Positions 1 to 9,600 of a stretch of 64,000 bases of DNA are shown one piece after another (positions within the stretch are counted from its first letter, which is position 1; each line of letters starts with the position of its first letter). Position numbers and translations under genes: made by a program. The stretch is from Chitinibacter sp. FCG-7 (lineage in GTDB: Bacteria > Pseudomonadota > Gammaproteobacteria > Burkholderiales > Chitinibacteraceae): assembly GCF_040047665.1 (NCBI RefSeq), contig NZ_CP157355.1:1860001-1924000 (forward strand). The letters are read 5' to 3'. The notes beneath the pieces were generated by a model, which saw only the letters and a list, made by a program, of their open reading frames with translations, did not search any database and was not told the DNA's origin.

Positions 1-797
1 ATGTCCTGACCCTGTTTGAAACACTGCGTGCCGACGAGCTGCCGTACTACGTGAACCTGATGGTGCACCTAGGCCAGCACGGTATTGCGATTGCCGCGCC
101 GATTGCCAATCTGCATGGCGACTATGTCGATGAGCTAAACGGCAAGCCCACCTTATTGGTGCCATGCCTGCCCGGTGCGGTAACCGATAGCCCGAACGCG
201 GTGCAATGCGCTCAGGTGGGGGAAATGCTGGCGCAAATGCATTTGGCCGCCGCCAGCTACAGCGGCCAGATGGCCAATCCGCGCGGCCCGCAATGGTGGT
301 CTGCCACCGCGCATGATATGTATCCGTTTATGAATGAGGCCGACGCCGCACTGCTGCACGCCGAGGTGAAACTGCAGTCGGAGCACAAATTCGATCAGCT
401 CCCCAAAGGCGTGATCCATGCCGATTTGTTCCGCGACAATGCCTTGATGAATGGCGATCAGGTGGGCGGATTTATCGATTTCTACTACGCCTGCAACGAC
501 ATCCTGCTGTATGACTTGGCGATTACGTTGAACGATTGGTGTGTGCTGGAAAACGGCGATATTGACGCCGAGCGCGCTAAAGCGATGCTGGCGGGCTATC
601 AATCAGTTCGTCCACTGACGAGCGATGAAGTGGCCGACTGGCCGATTATGTTGCGCGCCGCTGCGCTGCGGTTCTGGGTGTCGCGACTGCTCGATTTCCA
701 CAAACCGGCGGCAGGCGAGATGACTTTTGCCAAAGACCCCGGCCATTTCCAACGCGTTATCGAGCATCACCAGCGGCGCACGGATTTCTGGCTGTAG
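1..797 (+). CDS. thrB: Homoserine kinase (APH-fold ThrB), 5' truncated by window edge
   Basis: Phosphorylates homoserine to O-phosphohomoserine in threonine synthesis, in the cytoplasm. The open frame runs in from the window edge (first full codon at position 3), so about 50 N-terminal residues are missing. The catalytic loop HADLFRDN of the aminoglycoside phosphotransferase/choline kinase fold is at about 417-440, followed by the metal-binding GFIDF segment and the YDLAITLNDW motif typical of ThrB proteins of this type. The protein ends in DFWL and TAG. The next gene starts 28 bp downstream on the same strand, so the two may be cotranscribed although no pathway link is evident. Confidence 0.9.
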   Translation, partial: VLTLFETLRADELPYYVNLMVHLGQHGIAIAAPIANLHGDYVDELNGKPTLLVPCLPGAVTDSPNAVQCAQVGEMLAQMHLAAASYSGQMANPRGPQWWSATAHDMYPFMNEADAALLHAEVKLQSEHKFDQLPKGVIHADLFRDNALMNGDQVGGFIDFYYACNDILLYDLAITLNDWCVLENGDIDAERAKAMLAGYQSVRPLTSDEVADWPIMLRAAALRFWVSRLLDFHKPAAGEMTFAKDPGHFQRVIEHHQRRTDFWL

Positions 798-825
798 CCC
801 GAATCCTCGTTTTTCAGGATAGTGA

Positions 826-2208
826 ATGAGTTTTCTAGAGCAATTGCATCAATGGCAGGCTTCGCATGCCATCCTGTTTGGCGCCGATACGGCGCCTTAT
901 TGTTTGGATCAGCGCCGCCGCTATCAAGGCCAAGCCATCGCCGTGGCGCGCCCGGCAAGTACCGAACAGGTGCAGCAGCTGGTGCGCCTGTGCGCAGAAC
1001 ATCAGGTGGCCATCGTGCCGCAAGGCGGTAACACCAGCTTGTGCGGTGCGGCCACGCCACTCAATGAAGGCCAGTCGCTGATTGTCTCGCTGGAGCGCAT
1101 GAAAGACATTATTCAGGTCGATGCGGATAACAACACCATGACCGTGCAGGCTGGCGTGACGCTGGCTCAGGTGCAGCAGGCGGCGCTGGCGGCCAATAGA
1201 TTATTCCCGGCCAACTGGGCTGCGGCGGCCAGCTGCCAGATCGGCGGTGCACTGGCGACCAATGCCGGTGGCGTGAATGTGCTGCGCTACGGCAATATGC
1301 GCGAGCTGACACTGGGGCTGGAAGTGGTGCTGGCCAGCGGCGAGGTCTGGGATGGCTTGCGCGGCTTGCGCAAGGACAATACCGGCTACGATCTCAAGCA
1401 ATTGTTTGTCGGCTCGGAAGGCACGCTGGGGCTGATTACCCAAGCCGTGTTACGGCTGTATCCGCTGCCTACGGCACACGCCACCGCACTGGTGGCGCTG
1501 GATAATCCGGCGGCAGCGGTAGATTTGCTGCGCGGCTTGCAGGCCGAGGTGGGCGATAGGGTCACGTCGTTCGAGCTGATTTCCGCGCCTTGTCTGGATT
1601 TGCTGAAAAAACATTTCCCCCGGCTGGCGCAACCTTTCGATACCAGCCCGGCCTGGTGCGTGCTGATCGAGCTATCCGATGGCGGCGATTCGGTCGCGCT
1701 GACGGATAGGTTGGCCGAATATCTGTTTGCCCATGGCTGCATGGATGCCTACGTGGCGCAGACGCTGGGCGAGGCGGCGGATTTCTGGGCTTTGCGTGAG
1801 TCTATTCCTGAAGCGCAAAGGATTGATGGTGTCAGCATCAAGCACGATATCAGCTTGCCCATTGGTGCAATACCTGACTTTCTGAAAGTATGCGATGCTG
1901 AGATGCTTTCAGCATTTCCCGGCGCGCAAATTGTGGCCTTTGGCCATCTGGGCGATGGTAATCTGCATTACAACCTGTTTCTGGCCGATAAAACGGCAGC
2001 GGTGTATGCGCATGAACACGCGGTCAACGAGGTGGTTTACCGCAATGTGGCTGCGCGCAATGGCAGCATCAGCGCCGAGCACGGCATCGGCCAGCTCAAA
2101 CGCGACACACTGCAGCAGACACGCCCCAGCCTCGAACTGGGTTTGATGCGCCACATTAAGGCGGCCTTGGACCCTGCAGGCTTATTCAATCCGGGCAAAG
2201 TGTTGTAG
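826..2208 (+). CDS. FAD-binding D-2-hydroxyacid (D-lactate/D-2-hydroxyglutarate) dehydrogenase
   Basis: A 460-aa flavoprotein of the GlcD/D2HGDH family that oxidises a D-2-hydroxyacid with FAD; the exact substrate cannot be read from sequence. The N-terminal half is a PCMH-type FAD-binding domain (VPQGGNTSLCGA near residues 65-76; NAGGVNVLRYGN near 145-156; FVGSEGTLGLIT). The C-terminal half is the FAD-oxidase C domain, with the metal-ligand segment FGHLGDGNLHYN and the family signature SAEHGIGQLKRD, ending in LFNPGKVL. Length is normal. The ATG at 826 follows a modest CAGGA ribosome site. Glycolate-oxidase, D-lactate and D-2-hydroxyglutarate activities are all possible. Confidence 0.85.
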   Translation: MSFLEQLHQWQASHAILFGADTAPYCLDQRRRYQGQAIAVARPASTEQVQQLVRLCAEHQVAIVPQGGNTSLCGAATPLNEGQSLIVSLERMKDIIQVDADNNTMTVQAGVTLAQVQQAALAANRLFPANWAAAASCQIGGALATNAGGVNVLRYGNMRELTLGLEVVLASGEVWDGLRGLRKDNTGYDLKQLFVGSEGTLGLITQAVLRLYPLPTAHATALVALDNPAAAVDLLRGLQAEVGDRVTSFELISAPCLDLLKKHFPRLAQPFDTSPAWCVLIELSDGGDSVALTDRLAEYLFAHGCMDAYVAQTLGEAADFWALRESIPEAQRIDGVSIKHDISLPIGAIPDFLKVCDAEMLSAFPGAQIVAFGHLGDGNLHYNLFLADKTAAVYAHEHAVNEVVYRNVAARNGSISAEHGIGQLKRDTLQQTRPSLELGLMRHIKAALDPAGLFNPGKVL

Positions 2209-2270
2209 ATTTAATTCGGGCCGGCCATTTGGGCTGGCCAATGGGCTTATCTTATTGTTCAAGGCATGTC

Positions 2271-4457
2271 ATGACGCAATCGAGCACGAATAGTAGCAAC
2301 CATGAGTTCGGCTGGCACGTTTCGGAAAGTCAGGCTCATTTTGATCCTTTGCTCGATTGTCTGGTTGAACTGACCCGTCTGCACGGCGAGCCCTGGACAG
2401 CACAGGCGCTGGCTGCGGGTTTGCCGCTGGTGGAAAACCGCCTCACGCCATCCTTGCTGCCTCGCGCGGCTTCACGCGCAGGGCTATCGGCCCGGGTGTT
2501 GCGGCAGGGCTTGAACGATATTCCCGAGCGCCTATACCCGACGATTATTCTGCTGCACGATCAACGTGCCTGCGTGTTGCTGGAAAAACTCCTCGACGGG
2601 CGTTTTCGCGTGCGGATGCCCGAAACCGCCGAGGCGGTTGAAGTCTTTAGCGAAGCCGAGCTGGCGGCGCAATATTCCGGTATTGCCATCATTGTGCGGC
2701 CGCGTTTTCGCTTTGATCTGCGCACGCCCGAGCTGGGCCAGATTCGTGAGCGCCACTGGTTCTGGGGCGCGATGTACGACAATTGGCGGATCTATCGCGA
2801 TGCCTTGATCGCCGCCCTGCTGATCAATATTTTCGCGCTGGCGATGCCGCTGTTCTCGATGAATGTGTACGACCGGGTGGTGCCCAATCACGCGATCGAA
2901 ACGCTATGGGTGCTGGCGCTGGGCGCCGGGCTGATACTGGGGTTTGATTTTGTGCTGCGCACCGCGCGCGGCTACATCCTTGATGTAGCGTCCAAGCGGA
3001 TTGATATTTCCTTGTCCGCCTTGATTATGGAGCGCGTACTGGGGGTAAAAATGAGCGCCAAGCCCGCTTCGGTTGGCTCGTTCACCGCCAATTTGCGCGC
3101 CTTTGAGTCGGTGCGTGATTTTATCGCCTCAGCGTCGATCACTACCTTGGTTGACCTGCCTTTTGTGTTGATTTTCTTTCTGGTGCTGATCTGGATTTCA
3201 CCGTGGCTGGTGCTGCCGCCGCTGATTGGCGCGCTGCTGATTGTCGGTTTTTCATGGCTGGCGCAGGCCAAGATGAACCAGATGGTCGAGCTAACGCAGC
3301 GCGCGGCTGCCCAGCGCAACGCGACGCTGGTTGAAAGCATGGTGGGGCTGGAAACCATCAAGATTATGAGCGCCGAAGGCGAGATGCAGCGCCGCTATGA
3401 GCGGGCAACACGCTTTCTGGCACAAATCGGTGGCCGTCTGAAGCTGCTGTCGACCACGACGGTGAACTTTGCTCAAGCCATCTCCCAGCTGGTGTCGATT
3501 GTGATTGTGATTGTCGGCGTGTATCTGCTGGTTGACGGCAAGATCACCATGGGTGGGATTATTGCCGCATCCATGCTGGCGGGGCGAGCGATGGCGCCGC
3601 TGGGGCAGGTGGCCGGTTTGCTGATGCAATACCAGAATGCCAAAACCTCGCTCGGTGCGGTGGAAAGCCATATGCAAATGCCGATTGAGCGCCCGGCCAA
3701 TAGCTCGTTTTTGCATCGCGACAGCTTCCGTGGCGAAATCGAATTTCGCAATGTTACTTTCCGCTACCCGGATCGCGACGATATTGCGCTGAAAAATGTC
3801 AGCTTCAAAATGCAAGCAGGCGAAAAAGTGGGCGTGATCGGCCGGGTTGGCTCGGGCAAAACAACGATAGAAAAACTGATTTTGGGACTGTATCAGCCGG
3901 AAGAGGGCGCTGTGCTTATCGATGGGATCGATACCCGCCAGATAGACCCGGCCGAGCTGCGTCGCGCCATCGGTTTTGTACCGCAAGATCCGCTGCTGTT
4001 TTTTGGCACGCTCAAGCAAAATATCGCGTTGGGCAATGCCTCGGCTGACGACGCGCAAGTGCTCGCGGCGGCCGAGCTGGCCGGGATTGCCGAGTTTGTA
4101 AACGCCAATCCGCGTGGTTTTGATATGCAGATTGGCGAGCGGGGCGATTCATTATCGGGTGGCCAGCGGCAAGCCGTGTCGATTGCCAGGGCTGTTTTGA
4201 ACGATCCACCCATGCTGATTCTGGACGAGCCCAGCAGTGCGATGGACCATCAAAGCGAAGAACGCCTCAAGCAGCGTTTGCGCACCTATCTGGCGGGCAA
4301 ATCCATGTTGCTGGTGACGCATCGCACGTCCTTGCTTGAGCTGGTCGATCGCCTGATCGTGATTGATCAGGGGCAGGTGATGGCTGACGGGCCGAAAGCG
4401 CAAGTGGTCGAGGCCCTGCAACAAGGCCGGATCGGCAAAGCCGGAGGGGCGGCATGA
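2271..4457 (+). CDS. lapB: Type I secretion ABC transporter ATPase/permease (LapB-like)
   Basis: Inner-membrane ABC exporter of 728 aa that should drive secretion of the giant adhesin encoded just downstream. The N-terminal ~130 residues form a C39-like domain in which no catalytic Cys/His pair is recognisable, as expected for exporters of large RTX proteins that keep their N-terminus. Membrane segments start near residue 165 (LINIFALAMPLFSMNVYD). The nucleotide-binding domain has Walker A GRVGSGKTT, signature LSGGQRQ, Walker B MLILDEPSS and H-loop VTHR. An in-frame ATG at 2229 exists, but the ATG at 2271 has AAGG upstream and matches the family start. It overlaps the adaptor gene by ATGA. 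Confidence 0.92.
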   Translation: MTQSSTNSSNHEFGWHVSESQAHFDPLLDCLVELTRLHGEPWTAQALAAGLPLVENRLTPSLLPRAASRAGLSARVLRQGLNDIPERLYPTIILLHDQRACVLLEKLLDGRFRVRMPETAEAVEVFSEAELAAQYSGIAIIVRPRFRFDLRTPELGQIRERHWFWGAMYDNWRIYRDALIAALLINIFALAMPLFSMNVYDRVVPNHAIETLWVLALGAGLILGFDFVLRTARGYILDVASKRIDISLSALIMERVLGVKMSAKPASVGSFTANLRAFESVRDFIASASITTLVDLPFVLIFFLVLIWISPWLVLPPLIGALLIVGFSWLAQAKMNQMVELTQRAAAQRNATLVESMVGLETIKIMSAEGEMQRRYERATRFLAQIGGRLKLLSTTTVNFAQAISQLVSIVIVIVGVYLLVDGKITMGGIIAASMLAGRAMAPLGQVAGLLMQYQNAKTSLGAVESHMQMPIERPANSSFLHRDSFRGEIEFRNVTFRYPDRDDIALKNVSFKMQAGEKVGVIGRVGSGKTTIEKLILGLYQPEEGAVLIDGIDTRQIDPAELRRAIGFVPQDPLLFFGTLKQNIALGNASADDAQVLAAAELAGIAEFVNANPRGFDMQIGERGDSLSGGQRQAVSIARAVLNDPPMLILDEPSSAMDHQSEERLKQRLRTYLAGKSMLLVTHRTSLLELVDRLIVIDQGQVMADGPKAQVVEALQQGRIGKAGGAA

Positions 4458-5893
4458 TGAAGGACGCAAACATGATGCCGACGCAGGCCAAACCAAATAT
4501 CTTCAAACGCATCTGGAGCAAAATCAGCAATCGCAGCGATATGCTGTTTGATCGCTATATCTTTTTTGCCGAAGAAAAAGACCTGATCGACGATAGCGAC
4601 TATATCGCAGACGCCAACCACACCATCGTCGAGCAAAGCCCGCATGGTGCACGCGTGTTGATCCGAGCCTCAGCACTGGCGATTTTTGTGCTGATTCTGT
4701 GGGCGGCATTTGCCGAGCTGGACGAAGTGACCAAGGGCGAGGGCAAAGTGATTCCTTCGCGTGAATTGCAGGTGATCCAGAGTCTGGATGGCGGTAGTGT
4801 GCAGGAAATTCTGGTGCGCGAAGGTCAGCAGGTGAAAAAAGGCCAGCTGCTGCTCAAGATTGATTCAACGCGCTTTGTCTCCACGCTGAAAGAAAGCCGG
4901 GCGCAATATCTGTCGCTGAAAGCCAAGGCCGCACGGCTCGATGCACTGGCCAATGGCAAGCCTTTTACCATGCCCGAAGAGGTGCTGACCGAAGCGCCCG
5001 AAATCGCCAATCAGGAACAGATGCTGTACGAGTCCAAGCGCTCCGAGCTCGATGCCAGCCTGGGCGTAGCGCGCCAGCAAATGAATCAGCGCACGCAGGA
5101 GCTCAACGAGATTCGCACGCGTCGCGAGCAAGCATCGCAAGGCTATGAGCTAACCAAGAAAGAACTCGATGCCACACGGCCCTTGCTGAAAAGCGGCGCG
5201 GTGTCCGATGTTGAAGTCTTGCGTCTTGAGCGCGATGTGTCGCGCTACCGTGGCGAGCGTGATAGTGCCAGTGCACAGATTCCGCGTGTGCAGGCTTCGA
5301 TTTCCGAAGCCAGCCGCAAAATTCAGGAAGTCGAGCTGGTCTTTCGCAATCAGGCCCGCACCGAGCTGGCCGAAACCAGCGGCAAGTTAAGCTCGATTTC
5401 GGAAGGCAATGTGGGGCTGGCCGATCGCGTTAAACAATCGGAAATCCGCTCGCCAATGGACGGCACGGTTAAACAGCTGTTCGCCAATACGGTGGGCGGC
5501 GTGGTGCAGCCGGGCAAAGACATTATCGAAATCGTACCATCGGGAGAGAGCCTGATGCTGGAAGTGAGAATCCAGCCGCGCGATATTGCCTTCTTGCGCC
5601 CCAAGCAGCAGGCCACCGTCAAGTTCACCGCCTATGATTTCTCGATTTATGGCGGTCTGGCCGCCGAAGTGGTGCAAATCGGCGCTGATACCGTCAAGGA
5701 TGAAAAAGGCAATGTGTTCTACCTGATCCGGGTACGCACGACCGAGGGCTTTCTGGAAAAAGACGGCAAACGCCTGCCGATTATTCCGGGCATGATCGCC
5801 GAGGTCGATGTGTTGACCGGCAAGAAAACCGTGCTGTCCTATTTGCTAAAACCTGTGTTGCGCGCTAAATCCAGCGCATTGAGCGAACGATGA
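4454..5893 (+). CDS. lapC: Type I secretion membrane-fusion protein (HlyD/LapC family)
   Basis: Periplasmic adaptor of 479 aa linking the LapB-like ATPase to the TolC-like outer-membrane factor at 27627. A single N-terminal membrane segment ([18 protein letters not shown], about residues 72-90) is followed by a biotinyl-lipoyl-like segment ([18 protein letters not shown]), a long coiled coil at roughly 125-290, and the HlyD family C-terminal beta domain ([29 protein letters not shown]). The start codon overlaps the lapB stop (ATGA) and has a strong GGAGGGG ribosome site; the end overlaps the next gene in the same way, so these three genes are one translationally coupled operon. Confidence 0.93.
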   Translation: MMKDANMMPTQAKPNIFKRIWSKISNRSDMLFDRYIFFAEEKDLIDDSDYIADANHTIVEQSPHGARVLIRASALAIFVLILWAAFAELDEVTKGEGKVIPSRELQVIQSLDGGSVQEILVREGQQVKKGQLLLKIDSTRFVSTLKESRAQYLSLKAKAARLDALANGKPFTMPEEVLTEAPEIANQEQMLYESKRSELDASLGVARQQMNQRTQELNEIRTRREQASQGYELTKKELDATRPLLKSGAVSDVEVLRLERDVSRYRGERDSASAQIPRVQASISEASRKIQEVELVFRNQARTELAETSGKLSSISEGNVGLADRVKQSEIRSPMDGTVKQLFANTVGGVVQPGKDIIEIVPSGESLMLEVRIQPRDIAFLRPKQQATVKFTAYDFSIYGGLAAEVVQIGADTVKDEKGNVFYLIRVRTTEGFLEKDGKRLPIIPGMIAEVDVLTGKKTVLSYLLKPVLRAKSSALSER

Positions 5894-6483
5894 GCCGAAC
5901 TCTTTATTTGATCAGCGATGATCCGGTCTTGCTGGCGCACTGGCAGCAAAGTCTGGCGGCGTATCCGCTGCAGCAGGTGGGTGCCGCGCCTTTGCCCGCT
6001 GGTGCGACGCTGATTGTTGACGCCGCCTGCCGCGGCGAGATGGGCTGGCAGCGGCTGGCAGAGCAAGGCAAGGTAGCGGGGCACGCGGTTTTGCTCGCCA
6101 GCTCGACGCCGAATGACGAAGAGGGCTATCGGGCGCTGCAGCTGGGCTTTAGTGGTTATTGCCATGCTTATGCACCCGCGCCATTGCTTGAGCAGATTGT
6201 CGAAGTGATTCAGGCGGGTGAGATCTGGGCCGGACGCTCGCTGGTGCAGCGTCTGGTGAGCGCCGTCAACCGTTTACCGGCACAATCTGCCAGCCTGCAA
6301 GGCTTGTCCGAGCGCGAAACCCAGGTAGCACAGCTGACGGCAAAAGGCCTGAGCAATAAGGAAATTGCCCGCCAGCTCGACATCACCGAGCGCACGGTCA
6401 AGGCACATTTATCGCTGATTTTTGAAAAGCTCAAGGTCAGCGATCGCGTCCAGCTGGTGCTGCGAGTCAACGGACTGGGTTAG
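5890..6483 (+). CDS. LuxR/NarL-type regulator with degenerate receiver, in the secretion operon
   Basis: A 197-aa DNA-binding regulator. The C-terminus (residues ~135-195) is a clear LuxR helix-turn-helix ([24 protein letters not shown] then ERTVKAHL and FEKLKV). The N-terminal ~120 residues have the outline of a response-regulator receiver ([14 protein letters not shown] at the phosphoacceptor strand), but the conserved lysine of the last strands is replaced in [10 protein letters not shown], so phosphorylation control is doubtful. Coupled to lapC by ATGA and placed 152 bp before the adhesin gene, it is a good candidate for adhesin control. That role is inferred from position only. Confidence 0.85.
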   Translation: MSRTLYLISDDPVLLAHWQQSLAAYPLQQVGAAPLPAGATLIVDAACRGEMGWQRLAEQGKVAGHAVLLASSTPNDEEGYRALQLGFSGYCHAYAPAPLLEQIVEVIQAGEIWAGRSLVQRLVSAVNRLPAQSASLQGLSERETQVAQLTAKGLSNKEIARQLDITERTVKAHLSLIFEKLKVSDRVQLVLRVNGLG

Positions 6484-6552
6484 TCGCTTTTTTCTCGCCA
6501 TTTCTCGGCAAAATTCCCTTTTCTGATCAACCGCTTATCCGTCTTCCGGGCT

Positions 6553-6572
6553 GACTGTACTTTGGTACAGTC
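6553..6572. promoter_or_regulatory. Candidate LexA (SOS) box upstream of the giant adhesin
   Basis: GACTGTACTTTGGTACAGTC is a perfect 8-bp inverted repeat with a 4-nt centre and contains CTGT-N8-ACAG, the core of the proteobacterial LexA operator (the E. coli sulA box is CTGTACATCCATACAG). It ends 63 bp before the adhesin ATG. No T-run follows, so a terminator is unlikely. LexA binding is inferred from consensus alone; another palindrome-binding regulator, including the LuxR protein just upstream, is possible. Confidence 0.5.
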
Positions 6573-6635
6573 GCCAGATTCATGCCAGTGCCGTAAATTC
6601 CATCATTAGGAAAATCTAATTCTGGAGCATGCGTC

Positions 6636-9600
6636 ATGGCCGAAACAATCATCAGCAGCAACAATAAAGCACCCCAACAAATCGTTGTTGTCGAAGGCGA
6701 AGCATTTATCCGCGATGCCAGCGGCAAAGTGACCCCTGTTGTGGCGGGTGATCAGTTGCAGGAAGGCCAGGTGATTTTTACTTCGGCCACCGGCCATGTG
6801 ACGCTGCTGCTGCCTAACGGCCAGGTGATCGAGCTGGGCGCAGACCGCAATCTGCTGCTGGATGGCGATTTGGCGGCGACCCAGCCGACTGACGCGACTG
6901 AAGCCAAAGTCGCCAATACCGACGCCAGCGCAGACCAGATCATCAATGCGCTGAATCAGGGTAAAGATCTTTCCGAAGAACTCGAAGCTACCGCTGCGGG
7001 TCTGAATGGCGCGGGTGGTGAGGGCGAGGGCAGCGGCTTTGTCCGTTTGCTGCGGATTGTGGAGCAGGTTGATCCGGTCAGCTTCGAATTCGCGACCGCC
7101 CTGCCACCTGCCGAACCAATTGCGCCTGTCGCGGCCAGCAGTGAAGCCCAATCTGAAGTACCGGCCGACAATCGCAACCCGGATTTTGTCGACGCCAATA
7201 GCAACCCGCTGGCTAACAATGTTAGCGTTACTACATCCGAAGATACACCGGTAAGTGGCCAGCTAAGCGCCCGTGACCAAGACGGTGACACGCTGACTTA
7301 TAGCAAAATCAGCGATCCGCTCAATGGAAGTGCGACAGTATTACCCGATGGGCGCGTGACTTACACGCCTAATCCCGATTACAACGGCCCGGACAGCTTC
7401 CAGGTGATCGTGTCCGACGGCAAAGGTGGTACTGATACGCTGACTGTGAATGTTGGCGTTACGCCGGTGAACGACGCACCAGACGCGATCAACGACACAG
7501 CCAGCACCTTGATCAATACCCCCGTACAGAATATCAACGTACTCGGCAATGACAAAGACGTTGACGGCGATACCCTCACTGTAACCGGTGCCAACCTGCA
7601 AGACCCAAGCAAAGGCTCGGTCACGGTAAACCCAGACGGCACGCTCAATTTCATCCCTGCGACCAATGTACTGGGCCCGGTGGTGATCACTTACACCATT
7701 AGCGATGGCAAAGGCGGCACTGACACTGCCCAGCTCACCGTCAATGTGGGTGACGTACCGACTCCGCCGATTGCCAAAATCGAAGTTGGTCAGCCTGGCC
7801 CGCAAGACGACAGCGTCGTTGAAGGCAACGCACTGGTTTACAACGTCACACTGAGCACCGCAAGCCCGAAAGCGGAAAGCTACAGTTTTGTGCTGGGCGG
7901 CGGCAGCGCAGTCGAAGCCGATATCGATCGCACTAATCTGACGTTCAGCAACGGCGTTACCTATGACGCCGCCACCGGGAAAATCACCGTGCCAGCTGGC
8001 GTCACCAGCTTTAGCGTCACTCTGCCAACGGTGGACGACGCACTGATCGAAAGCACCGAAACCGTACCATTGACCATCGGCGGCGTGAGTGCAGACGGCA
8101 GCATCACCGACAACGACAGCGCCAATCTGAGCATCACGCCCGATCTAGGCAACGCCGGCGTGTCGGAAGGCAGCGCCGCCGTTTTCACACTGACACTGAG
8201 CAACCCATCGGCAACGCCAACTGAAGTAACGCTCAATTTGCTCACTGGCGGTAACAATACGGCGTCTGCAGCCGATGTAGGTGCGCTTGAATACTTCAAT
8301 GGCAGCAGCTGGGTGCCGGTCGTAGACGGCAAAGTAACCCTGCCAGCCAATGAAACCAGTTTGCAGATCCGTGTCCCTACCGTGCAAGATAGTGTGTATG
8401 AAGGCAAAGAAACCTTCCAGTTGCAAGCCACGGTTAATGGGCAAACTGCTACCGGTAACGGCAGCATCATTGATGATGCAACAGGTACGGTGCCACCAGG
8501 CCAGCCTGGCCTGCCCGACAACGACCAGCCTAAAGTCAGCATTGCAGGCGTCACCCCGGGCAACGAGCAAGGCTCGGTGGGCGTTGTGTACAGCTTGAAG
8601 CTTGATCACGCGAGCACGACAACGACCCAGGTCGCCATCGAGCTCAAAAACGGAACTGCAACACTGGGTAGCGACACGGCTGCAGTTGAAGTGAGCTTTG
8701 ACGGTGGTGCGACGTATATCCCGGTGAGCGGTAGCAGTATTGATGTTCCGGCCAATACTACCGACTTCCAGATCCGCATCGCCGTAGTTGACGATGCCCT
8801 GATCGAAGGCACCGAAAACATCACGCTGGCAGCGAAGAGCCAATACGACACCGCTTTCACCGCCGCCGTAAGCGGTGACATCCTAGATAACGACAACAAC
8901 GTCGCGCCACCAAGCCTGACAATCAATCCGGCCTTGGGCAATGATAGCGTGTCGGAAGGTAGTGGTGCCGTCTTCACGCTGACACTGAGCAATCCGGCTG
9001 CGACACCGACCGAAGTGAGTCTGAATGTGCTCACAGGCGGTAGTAATACGGCAGTTGCTGGCGACGTCGGCGCACTCGAATACTTCAACGGCAGCAACTG
9101 GGTGGCTGTTGCAGGTGGTAAAGTCACTATTCCGGCCAACACGGCGAGTCTGCAGGTTCGTGTGCCAACCACGCAAGATAGCGTCTATGAAGGCAAAGAA
9201 ACCTTCCAGCTACAAGCGATCGTTAACGGGCAAACGGTGATTGGTAATGGCAGCATTATCGACAACGGTAGCGGCAAGGTGCCACCTGGCCAACCCGGAT
9301 TGCCTGACAACGACCAGCCGCACGTGCAAAGCATTACGCAAGTCCCCAACAGCGGCAAGGAAACCGGCCCCGTTGCCGTTGACTTCGCTGTGACGCTCGA
9401 TCATGCCAGCAGCACGCCGACGCAAGTCACGCTCGACTTGCAAGGCATCAGCGCCACCTTGGGCAGCGATACCGGATTGGTGGAAGTCGACTTCGGCGAC
9501 GGCAAAGGGTATCAGTCTGTGGTCGGCAACAGCATTAGCGTACCGGCCAATACCACCGGCTTCACCGTCCGCGTTGCGGTCGTTGACGACGCGTTGGTCG

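Noticed and set aside
3291..4058. A 255-codon minus-strand frame antisense to the lapB ATPase domain.
   Set aside because: The plus-strand frame has all ABC motifs; the antisense product resembles nothing and follows from codon bias.
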